DNA of 64,000 nt from Pyrinomonadaceae bacterium (lineage in GTDB: Bacteria > Acidobacteriota > Blastocatellia > Pyrinomonadales > Pyrinomonadaceae), in contig JAJTWY010000014.1 of NCBI GenBank assembly GCA_021463165.1, forward strand, positions 1-64,000. The letters are read 5' to 3'. Made by a program: the position numbers and the translations under genes. Below the pieces are notes generated by a model. It worked only from the letters and a program-made list of their open reading frames with translations, was not told the DNA's origin and did no database searches. Shown here one piece after another: positions 34,624 through 42,604 of the stretch (its first letter is position 1; each line of letters opens with the position of its first letter).

Positions 34624-36510
34624 ATGGACGGAAAATCGGCGGACGATCGAAACTTTGCGTTTGGGCCCTTCGTGCTCGATCGTGGGTCGCGGATCCTGCT
34701 TCGGGAGGGCCGCGAGGTTCGCCTGGCCCATCGCCCATTCGACATCCTTGTCCATCTGATCGTGAACCGGGACAGAGTGGTTCCCCGCTCCGAACTGCTG
34801 GACCGGTTCTGGGACGGGCACGACGTGTATGACGATGCCCTCAGAAAAAGTATCGGCGCTGTCCGAAAAGCGCTCGGTGATACGAAGCGGCCGTCGAATT
34901 ATATCGAAACTCGCTACGGTGACGGTTATCGTTTCGTATCCGACTTGGCGACGGCCAGAGTGCCGACCGCGTTATTGGCGAACGGACGCGTCCGCTCCGG
35001 CAGTTTCACCCCTGTTCGAGCACTCATCCTTGCGGCCTCGGTTGTGATCCTTGCCGTCCTGACGCTTGGATTATATGTGACCGCCCCCAGCGAAAGCAGT
35101 TCGTCGGCAACGGCGCAGGCCACACACCGCGGGACACCGCGCTCGATCGCGGTCATGCCGATAAAGAATCTTACGGGCAAGGCCGAAACCGAGTACTTCA
35201 GTGACGGCGTTACCGACAGCATCATAACCGAACTAGCCCGGGCCGGCGATCTGAAGGTGATCTCGCGCGGATCAACCTTTTCTTTTAAGGGCCGTGAGAT
35301 CGACCCGCGCGAGCTCGGGCGCGAACTGGGCGTGGACGTGATCCTCGAGGGTACGCTGCAGTCGAAAGGAGAGAATGTCAATATACGAGTTCGTCTGATA
35401 AATGCTTCCGACGGCTCGATAGTATGGACGAGCAATGATTTCGAACGGCGATTTACTGCCGCGTCAGATCTTCAGGACACCATCGCCTGCAGCGTAGCGG
35501 CCGAGCTGAGATTGCAGATCTGTGGCGACGCCGGACACAATACCCAAAATGGGATCGCCTATCAGGAATACCTCAAGGGACGCTATGAGTGGAACAAGAG
35601 GACCCCAGCCGGGATCAAAAAGAGCATCGAACATTTCAACCGGGCGATAGAGTTTGACCCGATGTTCTCCCGTGCATATTCCGGTTTGTCCGAGAGTTAT
35701 TCAATGGGGCTGTGGTACGTCCCTTTCCCGAGCGAATACGCCCTTCCGAAGGCGACCGAGGCCGCGCGGCGGGCGCTCGCGATCGACCCTGATTCCGCTG
35801 AGGCCATGACCGCCCTGGCAAATGCGGCTGTGCTGGACTGGCGTTGGGACGAGGCCCGCGAGATGATCGAGAAGGCCGTAACTCGCGATGCCAACTACGC
35901 CCGTGCATTCCACGTTTACGCTTTCTACCTGACCGCATTCAACCGGTACGATGAAGCGATTCGTTCTATCCGGCGGGCTCACGAGCTGGACCCGATGAAC
36001 AGCGTTATCAGGGCTGACACTGCACATATTCTTCTGCATGGCCATCGCGAAGATGCCTCGCGAATTGACGCGGCGATAGCTGAATGTGACAGCTTGATCA
36101 CCACCGATCCTTCCTACGCAGAGACCTACGATTACCGCGCAACAGCTTATTCCCTTAAAAATGACAGTGACCGATTCGCGGCCGACCTGATCGAGGCCAA
36201 GCGCATTCGCGGGGAAAAAGGGCTCAATCGTTTCACGTCCGCCTACTCATCGAAAGGCAAACCGGGACTCTTAAGACTTCTCCTGGCAGATGAGCTGCAG
36301 CTAGCGAAGAATGGAGATCCGAGACCGATGAGAATAGCTGCGATCTATGCGGCTCTTGGAGAGAAGGCGAGTGCCATCGATTGGCTGACCAGAGCCGTCA
36401 ACGATCACGATGCAGAAATAATCGGCCTGGCGCAGAATCCGTGGTTTGACATCCTTCGCGACGACCCAAGCTTTGTAGAGTTGCTGCACCGTGCCGGGCT
36501 GGCTCGCTGA
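34624..36510 (+). CDS. CadC-like membrane transcription regulator with TolB-like and TPR domains
   Basis: A 628-residue one-component regulator. Residues 10-105 are an OmpR/ToxR-type winged helix (FGPFVLDRGSRILLREGREVRLAHRPFDIL, RKSIGAVRKALGD, IETRYGDGYRF). Residues 131-151 are one membrane span. Residues about 172-300 are a TolB-like/FlgO-like domain (SIAVMPIKNLTG, YFSDGVTDSII, VILEGTLQSKGENV). Residues about 310-560 are TPRs. The DNA-binding half is cytoplasmic and the repeat half periplasmic, as in CadC. A GAGG four bases before the ATG marks the start. It is divergent from the teneurin-like giant across 170 bp and is a natural candidate to control it and the kinase operon downstream (inference). 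A TAGAAT at 34550-34555 may be its -10. Confidence 0.87.
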   Translation: MDGKSADDRNFAFGPFVLDRGSRILLREGREVRLAHRPFDILVHLIVNRDRVVPRSELLDRFWDGHDVYDDALRKSIGAVRKALGDTKRPSNYIETRYGDGYRFVSDLATARVPTALLANGRVRSGSFTPVRALILAASVVILAVLTLGLYVTAPSESSSSATAQATHRGTPRSIAVMPIKNLTGKAETEYFSDGVTDSIITELARAGDLKVISRGSTFSFKGREIDPRELGRELGVDVILEGTLQSKGENVNIRVRLINASDGSIVWTSNDFERRFTAASDLQDTIACSVAAELRLQICGDAGHNTQNGIAYQEYLKGRYEWNKRTPAGIKKSIEHFNRAIEFDPMFSRAYSGLSESYSMGLWYVPFPSEYALPKATEAARRALAIDPDSAEAMTALANAAVLDWRWDEAREMIEKAVTRDANYARAFHVYAFYLTAFNRYDEAIRSIRRAHELDPMNSVIRADTAHILLHGHREDASRIDAAIAECDSLITTDPSYAETYDYRATAYSLKNDSDRFAADLIEAKRIRGEKGLNRFTSAYSSKGKPGLLRLLLADELQLAKNGDPRPMRIAAIYAALGEKASAIDWLTRAVNDHDAEIIGLAQNPWFDILRDDPSFVELLHRAGLAR

Positions 36511-36672
36511 ACGCGTTCGTTTGCCGCCACATCCAGAAGCGAAGAATATTCGGGCCATACGGGAAACGGCCGAGCGAAACTGTCATCAGCGGCGAGTTGG
36601 ACTGCGAAATCTACTCACATTCGTGTTAATCTAGTGTTTTCCGAGCACCGGCCCGGGTGTCGAAACCTTAAG

Positions 36673-38904
36673 ATGAAGGAATGTCATCTCTGTAAAAACT
36701 GTTTTGCCGATATCGTTGAAACGTGCCCCAATGACGGGATGCCAACGGTTCACACGATACCCGGCGATCCCGTTTTAGAGGGCAAATACCAAATCGAATG
36801 CCGTCTAGGCCAAGGCGGAATGGGTATTGTTTACAAGGCCCGGCATGCCTACCTCAAGACCCAACTGGCGATCAAGGTGATCCTTCCTGACCTGGTCGGC
36901 AATGATCCTCAACTCGTAACACGATTTCGCCAGGAAGCCCTGGCCGCCGCAGCGATCCGTCATCAGAACGTCGTCAGCGTGACGGATTACGGCGTTATCG
37001 ATGGGACACTGCCGTTTCTTGTGATGGAGTATGTTGAGGGTGAATCGCTCCACGACCTTCTCGGTCGTGAGAAGTCGCTTTCGCCCGAGCGAGCATTCGA
37101 GCTGATGGCTGCTGTATGTGCGGGCGTCGGCGCGGCTCACCATCAGGGTATCGTTCACCGCGACCTCAAACCGCTCAACATCATGATCTGCAACGACAAA
37201 CCAAACTTGTCGCAGGCGGTGAAGATACTTGATTTTGGTTTGGCAAAGATAAAATCGGGTGAGCTGCTTGGATCATTCATCCAGGCGCAGACGACAGGAC
37301 TCATGGGCTCGCCATACTACATGGCACCGGAACAGTGGGCCGATGAAGACCCGGATTCGCGCGCGGATATTTATTCGCTGGGCGTAATGCTCTATCAGAT
37401 GCTGGCAGGCGACGTTCCTTTCAAGGGTTCGTCGATCCCGGCGATCATGAAGAAGCACATTTCCGATCCGGCTCCGACACTTGCGGCAGCTGGCATGCAG
37501 GTATCGCCCGAGCTCGAAAGGGCCGTTCAGCATTCACTCGAAAAGAACCCGGCCAAGCGGACGCCTTCGGTCCAGGTCATGGTCGAAGAACTGCGCGCGG
37601 CGATCCAGCCGAGAATGCAGTTCGTACAGACCGCGCCGAGTACGACCCTGCCCATCTCATCGCTGAAGCTCACATCTAAACCGCCCCAGTCGGCAGTTTT
37701 TGTCGATAATGTTGCCGTTGGGCGTACTGCGGAAACCGGCCTGCTCCTGATCGAAGGGCTCCAAAGCGGTAACCATCGTCTGCGCGTGACGCACAATGGC
37801 TATCTCGACTGGATGAGTGAGGTCGTCTGCGACGGTCAGCCGATCGAGGTTCACGCGGAACTTACAGAGGGCGACCCAACGTCGCAGACTGCTAGCCCGA
37901 TCCCTGATGTCACCGTCGGCGGAATGCAGAAAACGATCGTGCTTACCCCTCAGGATGAGGATGATCTCGCAAAAACGGTTCAGCAGAGCCGTTCCCCGAG
38001 CCGTTTTGATGTCCGGATCGAGTCAACTGAACCGCCACGAAGATCGACCTCCAAATCGGTGCTTTTCGGAATAGGAGGCCTATTGGGTCTCTTAGTGGTT
38101 GGAATTATCGGTCTGGCCGCGGCATATCTTCTCGGAGTGCTGCCGCCGGGCCCCGTAGGGCCGGGAAATGTTGCGGCCACGCCGACTCCGGTCCCGTCCC
38201 CTGAAATTGGTACTAAGCCGGATCTGGCAACGATCCCCGGCGGCACATTCAAGATGGGTCGGAATAACGGGCTTGACAATGAAAAACCGGAAAACTCCGT
38301 GACGGTCCAGAGCTTCAGAATGGATAAGACCGAGGTAACGAACGCGGAATATGCTGAGTTCGTTAAAGAGACGGGCTACCGGCCGGTTCCAGCCCACTGG
38401 GTAAACGATGTCCCGCTGCAATACCAGGAGAAAATGCCCGTTCGGTTTGTGAATCTGGATGATATAAATGCTTTTGCAGCGTGGCGTTCGAAACGGGATG
38501 GCGTGACCTATCGGCTGCCGACGGAAGCAGAATGGGAATATGCCGCTCGTAACGGCGCGAAGAATAACCTTTATCCATGGGGGAATACATTCGACCCGAA
38601 GTGTGCCGCACTTGACAACGAGAGTACCGAGCCCGAGGCCGTGGGCACCGCCTCGTGTCCGAATGATTGGGGTGTCCTGGATCTTATCGGGAATGTTTAC
38701 GAATGGACCGGAAGCAAAGCGAGCCTCTATCCGGGAAGCAGTGGTTCAATGCGTGAGACCAAAGAGCCCAGATATATGATCCGGGGCGGAGCGGCCTTGT
38801 CAAAATCAACGGGCCCCTTTGCGGTCACGGCCGCGTTCAGAGTGGATGTAGACGCGAGCCGGCGCGAAAAGGAAATTGGCTTTCGTTTGGTCACGCAGAA
38901 TTGA
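36673..38904 (+). CDS. Zinc-ribbon Ser/Thr protein kinase with PEGA, membrane span and formylglycine-type (SUMF1) domain
   Basis: 743 residues from the ATG at 36673. A zinc ribbon (residues 4-22, CHLC ... CPNDG) is followed by a full Hanks-type kinase (39-310): glycine loop GQGGMG 46-51, K68 in AIKVI, HRDLKPLN with D164, DFG 187-189, APE 218-220. A PEGA domain (about 328-385), an acidic linker, one membrane helix (463-487) and an extracytoplasmic formylglycine-generating-enzyme-like domain (516-743: IPGGTFKMG, DKTEVTNAEYAEF, YRLPTEAEWEYAAR, GNVYEWT, EIGFRLV) complete it. All catalytic residues are present, so it should be an active transmembrane kinase sensing through its SUMF1-like domain. 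First gene of a three-gene operon with gaps of 19 and 14 bp. The SUMF1-type domain lacks an obvious catalytic Cys pair, so a ligand-binding role is likelier than oxidation. Confidence 0.92.
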   Translation: MKECHLCKNCFADIVETCPNDGMPTVHTIPGDPVLEGKYQIECRLGQGGMGIVYKARHAYLKTQLAIKVILPDLVGNDPQLVTRFRQEALAAAAIRHQNVVSVTDYGVIDGTLPFLVMEYVEGESLHDLLGREKSLSPERAFELMAAVCAGVGAAHHQGIVHRDLKPLNIMICNDKPNLSQAVKILDFGLAKIKSGELLGSFIQAQTTGLMGSPYYMAPEQWADEDPDSRADIYSLGVMLYQMLAGDVPFKGSSIPAIMKKHISDPAPTLAAAGMQVSPELERAVQHSLEKNPAKRTPSVQVMVEELRAAIQPRMQFVQTAPSTTLPISSLKLTSKPPQSAVFVDNVAVGRTAETGLLLIEGLQSGNHRLRVTHNGYLDWMSEVVCDGQPIEVHAELTEGDPTSQTASPIPDVTVGGMQKTIVLTPQDEDDLAKTVQQSRSPSRFDVRIESTEPPRRSTSKSVLFGIGGLLGLLVVGIIGLAAAYLLGVLPPGPVGPGNVAATPTPVPSPEIGTKPDLATIPGGTFKMGRNNGLDNEKPENSVTVQSFRMDKTEVTNAEYAEFVKETGYRPVPAHWVNDVPLQYQEKMPVRFVNLDDINAFAAWRSKRDGVTYRLPTEAEWEYAARNGAKNNLYPWGNTFDPKCAALDNESTEPEAVGTASCPNDWGVLDLIGNVYEWTGSKASLYPGSSGSMRETKEPRYMIRGGAALSKSTGPFAVTAAFRVDVDASRREKEIGFRLVTQN

Positions 38905-38923
38905 AAGCCGGGGGTGGTGTTTT

Positions 38924-40336
38924 ATGATCGGCGTTCTGAAGCTTCCTTTATTGCTAACGATTTTAGCCGGGTTCGCCACGATCGCGGCGGGACAGGATCT
39001 CGGCAGCAGTAACAAGCTCTTTGGCGGTGGTAAAAAGCAGCCAGCGAAATCCGCCAAGACCCCACCCGCAAAAGCCAAGGGTACGCCTACTAAAAAGGGC
39101 ACGACTACATCGCCAAAAACGAACACTGCAGCAAAAAAATCAAAGGCCGCTCCGAAGAAGCCTGTCACGGCCGCAAAGACCACACAAAAACCGAAATCAG
39201 CAACTGCGGCTAAAACGCCGGCAACTCCCCCAAAGAACAGGTTCACCCAATTCTCGGACGCCATTCCTCCAAAGGTGGAAATAACCGTCAGTAAGCCACA
39301 GCCCAGTATTGTGAGTGCGTCAGTTGATGACGAAACTCGCTTTGAAGACCTCATCGAGAGCGGGAATGATGCACGTGATGCCAGGAACTACGCTCAGGCA
39401 GAATCAGCCTACCGAGCGGCGCGCTCCTTGAAGCCCAAAGATTCTCGTGCTGTGTACGGACTCGGCAACCTGTATGCCGACCAGCAACGTTGGGAAGAAG
39501 CCGAACGTTCTTATCGTGCGGCCCTTCAGATAGAGCCGGATAACGCCATCGCTCATGTTGCCCTGAGCTACGTGCTGACACAGCCGATCGCGGCTCCGAA
39601 CCTTTCGGAAAGGTACGAGGAGGCCGAAAAGATCGCGAGGAAAGCGATACAGCTTGCGCCAAACAACGCGCTTGCATTTGACCAACTGGGCGTGGCACTG
39701 GAGCTTCTCGGTCTGATCGGACCGGAAACCGAATCGATCTATCGCAAGGCGATGCAGATCGACCCAGGATTCGCTCCGCCCTATGCACATCTTGGGCGTT
39801 TGATGAAACGCCGGGGCCTCGTCAAGGAGTCCGCAAGCATGTATGAGAGCGCGGTACAGCGGTCGAACGACGCAGCTACGCTCGTTCTGGTGGCCGACGT
39901 GATGCAATCGGAACAGCGGTATGCCGACTCGGAACAGTTGCTGCGGCGTGCGGTCGCTCTGGATCAACGGAATCCTTCCGCCCTACTCTTGCTGGGCCGG
40001 TCACTAACGGCGCAAGGTAAATTTGCCGAGGCGGAGGGTTTTCTTCGAACCGGCATTTCGGTCAGCCCGAACTCTTATATGCCGAACAGTCTGCTGGGCA
40101 CGCTTTATACTAGGCAAGGGAGTTTCGAGAAGGCGGAAGCTTCGCTGATGGAGGCTCTCCGCTACGTTTCGCCGCTCGACCGACGCGGGCTTTCACAACA
40201 GTTCGAAGCGCTCGGCGACGGATTTATGAAAGCCGGGAACCGACAGCGAGCCGAACGATCGTATCGCCATGCGGTAGATCTAGACAATGAGAATCGGAGC
40301 CTCGTTACAAAGCTCACCCGTTCACAGCGTAGCTGA
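38924..40336 (+). CDS. Secreted TPR protein with histone H1-like basic region
   Basis: 470 residues from the ATG at 38924, preceded by GGGGTGG. Residues 1-24 form a signal peptide (ending IAAGQ). Residues about 30-110 are a low-complexity Lys/Ala/Pro/Thr stretch of AAKK/PKKP units, like the tail of histone H1. Residues about 135-465 are tetratricopeptide repeats (YAQAESAYRAARSLKPKDSRAVYGLGNLY, EPDNAIAHVALSYVL, QIDPGFAPPYAHLGRLM). The basic region could bind peptidoglycan, polyphosphate or nucleic acid outside the cytoplasm; this is a guess. It lies between the kinase and pseudokinase genes in one operon and may be the adaptor between their extracytoplasmic parts. Confidence 0.82.
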   Translation: MIGVLKLPLLLTILAGFATIAAGQDLGSSNKLFGGGKKQPAKSAKTPPAKAKGTPTKKGTTTSPKTNTAAKKSKAAPKKPVTAAKTTQKPKSATAAKTPATPPKNRFTQFSDAIPPKVEITVSKPQPSIVSASVDDETRFEDLIESGNDARDARNYAQAESAYRAARSLKPKDSRAVYGLGNLYADQQRWEEAERSYRAALQIEPDNAIAHVALSYVLTQPIAAPNLSERYEEAEKIARKAIQLAPNNALAFDQLGVALELLGLIGPETESIYRKAMQIDPGFAPPYAHLGRLMKRRGLVKESASMYESAVQRSNDAATLVLVADVMQSEQRYADSEQLLRRAVALDQRNPSALLLLGRSLTAQGKFAEAEGFLRTGISVSPNSYMPNSLLGTLYTRQGSFEKAEASLMEALRYVSPLDRRGLSQQFEALGDGFMKAGNRQRAERSYRHAVDLDNENRSLVTKLTRSQRS

Positions 40337-40350
40337 CTCCCAGGATCAGA

Positions 40351-42588
40351 ATGTATTGTCCAAAGTGTAAAGATGTATTCGAAGAAGGGTCGCGGAGATT
40401 CTGTCCAACCGACGGATCGCGGCTCATCTCTGAAGCTGCCCGGGCAAATGCTCGGTCAGGGGGCATCTTTGCCAGCTTGATCCCAAAGATCGATGCGATC
40501 AGCGATCTCGATGAGAAGGTACAGCGGCCTACGCGGCTATCAGAGGACGAGCTGTCCGAGCCGGCCATTGCCGAACCCGAGCTGGGTATCCCTTTTTTTG
40601 AACTTGACGACCCGGACCTGGAGATCCCGCCTCCGATCCAGAAGCCGTTACCCGAAGCCGTGGAAATCCCCGCCGCTCCGCCTGTCGCAGCCGAAGCCGA
40701 GACCAGGCCGTTGGGGCGTAAGGTACAGCCGTTTGAGATCCCCGCCGGCCATGTGGATCTTGGTGGCGTCAACCGGTTTCCGAGCCCCGCGCAGGATTTC
40801 AGCCTCGAAGATCCCGAGCGTTTTGTTGGACGGACGGTAAAAGGCAGATACGTTGTCAGTGAGTTTCTTGGCGGGGATGAGAACGGCCTCGCTTACCTTG
40901 CCGATGATCGTCTCGCTAAGGATAGAAAAGTTCTGGTTCGCATCCTCGTCGAAAACGATTACGACGAGATAATGACGAGCATCCTGGGCGAAGAACGCGT
41001 TTCCCTGTCACATTTCAGCCATCCGAACGTCGCAAGGCTGATCGACTCGGGCAGCTTTTCAAACGGCTTGAACTTCCTCGTCAGCGAGTATTTCGACGCC
41101 CTATCGGTTGACGATTTGCTTGCGATCCATAGCGTTTTTGAGCCGCAGCGAGCGGTACGCTCCATTCGCCAGGCCGCCAACGCTCTCAACGAGGCCCATC
41201 AGGAGGGCATTATTCACAGGGATATCAGGCCCTCCAACCTGATCGTAGATGCGTCGAATACGACTGAACAGGTCAAGGTCGTAAATTTTGGGGCTTCGAA
41301 CGGTGAACCGAATGAACACAACATGGCGTACAAGGCGCCGGAGGTGCTCGAGGGTCGGATCGCCACAGTGGCAAGTGACATCTTCTCACTCGGAGCAGTA
41401 GCGTTCGAGATGCTGACGGGACAACTTCCGTTCGACGGCGGGTCCGCCAAGGAGCTGCTGAAGCAGCAAAGTTCCGGACTCCCCCGATCAGCCAGTTCCA
41501 TAAATACGAACCTTCCCAGAAGCGTTGATGAAGTATTGGAGCGTGCACTAGCCCTAAATGCGGCTGATCGATTTACGAAGGCACGGGAGTTCGGTGATAA
41601 CCTTTACGCGGCGATCACTGACCCGCCGAAGGCCATACCGGTGCCTGTTGAGCGCCCATCGCAGCCGGTGGAGCCGGTTCCTGCCAGGGAGGCCAAGGTG
41701 CCGACCATCATTTCGCTCGAACCGGCGGTCAAGGAGAAGCCGGCACCCGTTCCGGCCTTGCCCAAGGAAGAACCGAACTGGAAAAGCCGTTCGCCGGAAC
41801 CGCCCGAGACGGGATCATTTAAGCGCGTGCTAGTAGCCGGGCTGGGCGTACTAGCGCTGGTCATCGTAGCCGCCACGGCATGGTATTTCTCGACGCGAAA
41901 CGTGGATGTATCGACCCCGCCTACCGGCGACCCGGTCAATACAAACATTGCACAGGAAGTTACCCCTTCCTCGGAAATGCCGCCGCTCCCGAGAAACATC
42001 CCGCAGCCGCCGAACACGAGCCTGTTCCAGAGCAGCAAGGACTCTCTGCGCGGAGACCTGCTCAGAAATTTCGTCGGTTTCTCGCTGTATTACCCAACGG
42101 AGTGGAAACTCAACGGCCCGCAAAACGGTTCCTCGCCGAATTCACGCGGAAAGTTTCTGGACATTTCCCGTTCCGGGCCTGACGGGCGAATGCAGGAACA
42201 GATGCTGATCAGCTACTATCCAAGCAGAGGCACCTTTGACAGCGACGACGAGAGGTTTCCGCAACTCGTCAAAGAGACGAACGACACCCTGAAGAAGCTG
42301 CTTCCGGAATATCAAATGGTCTCGGAGGGTGAGATCAGGATCAATCAGGAATGGAGAGCGTACGAAGTCAAATTCCAGGGCGGGGGGACTTCACCGAGCG
42401 GCGAGAAATTGGTGGTCTGGGGAAGGCGCGTATTTGTTCCGGCAGCACGCCCGGGAGCGCGGAATGGTTTTGAGATCACGATGCTCGCCACGTCGCTCTC
42501 CGACACCGTTCGCAGCGTTGACGATGTCGGGGTAAAGGGCGAACTCGCGTCTGTCCTCGCCACGTTCGAGCCGCGCCAGGACTTTTGA
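40351..42588 (+). CDS. Zinc-ribbon pseudokinase with membrane span
   Basis: 745 residues. The zinc ribbon (CPKC ... CPTDG, residues 3-22) is followed by a disordered acidic/Pro-rich linker and a kinase-like domain (about 158-430). Several catalytic positions are altered: the glycine loop is GGDENG (174-179), the ATP-anchoring Lys in VAIK is R197 (VLVRIL), the catalytic loop keeps Asp but reads HRDIRPSN (D291), and DFG is NFG (N312). The magnesium-binding Asp is therefore lost and catalysis is unlikely. A Pro-rich linker, a transmembrane helix (about 490-515) and an extracytoplasmic C-terminal domain (about 560-745) with a photosystem/PsbP-like or DUF-type fold (GFSLYYPTEWKLNGP) follow. Last gene of the operon with the active kinase. 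Confidence 0.87.
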   Translation: MYCPKCKDVFEEGSRRFCPTDGSRLISEAARANARSGGIFASLIPKIDAISDLDEKVQRPTRLSEDELSEPAIAEPELGIPFFELDDPDLEIPPPIQKPLPEAVEIPAAPPVAAEAETRPLGRKVQPFEIPAGHVDLGGVNRFPSPAQDFSLEDPERFVGRTVKGRYVVSEFLGGDENGLAYLADDRLAKDRKVLVRILVENDYDEIMTSILGEERVSLSHFSHPNVARLIDSGSFSNGLNFLVSEYFDALSVDDLLAIHSVFEPQRAVRSIRQAANALNEAHQEGIIHRDIRPSNLIVDASNTTEQVKVVNFGASNGEPNEHNMAYKAPEVLEGRIATVASDIFSLGAVAFEMLTGQLPFDGGSAKELLKQQSSGLPRSASSINTNLPRSVDEVLERALALNAADRFTKAREFGDNLYAAITDPPKAIPVPVERPSQPVEPVPAREAKVPTIISLEPAVKEKPAPVPALPKEEPNWKSRSPEPPETGSFKRVLVAGLGVLALVIVAATAWYFSTRNVDVSTPPTGDPVNTNIAQEVTPSSEMPPLPRNIPQPPNTSLFQSSKDSLRGDLLRNFVGFSLYYPTEWKLNGPQNGSSPNSRGKFLDISRSGPDGRMQEQMLISYYPSRGTFDSDDERFPQLVKETNDTLKKLLPEYQMVSEGEIRINQEWRAYEVKFQGGGTSPSGEKLVVWGRRVFVPAARPGARNGFEITMLATSLSDTVRSVDDVGVKGELASVLATFEPRQDF

Positions 42589-42604
42589 GCCCCATCCGCG
42601 ATAA

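Noticed and set aside
38218..38904. SUMF1-like C-terminal domain as a diversity-generating retroelement target.
   Set aside because: No reverse transcriptase, template repeat or Asn-rich variable end is visible; the domain ends with ordinary codons.
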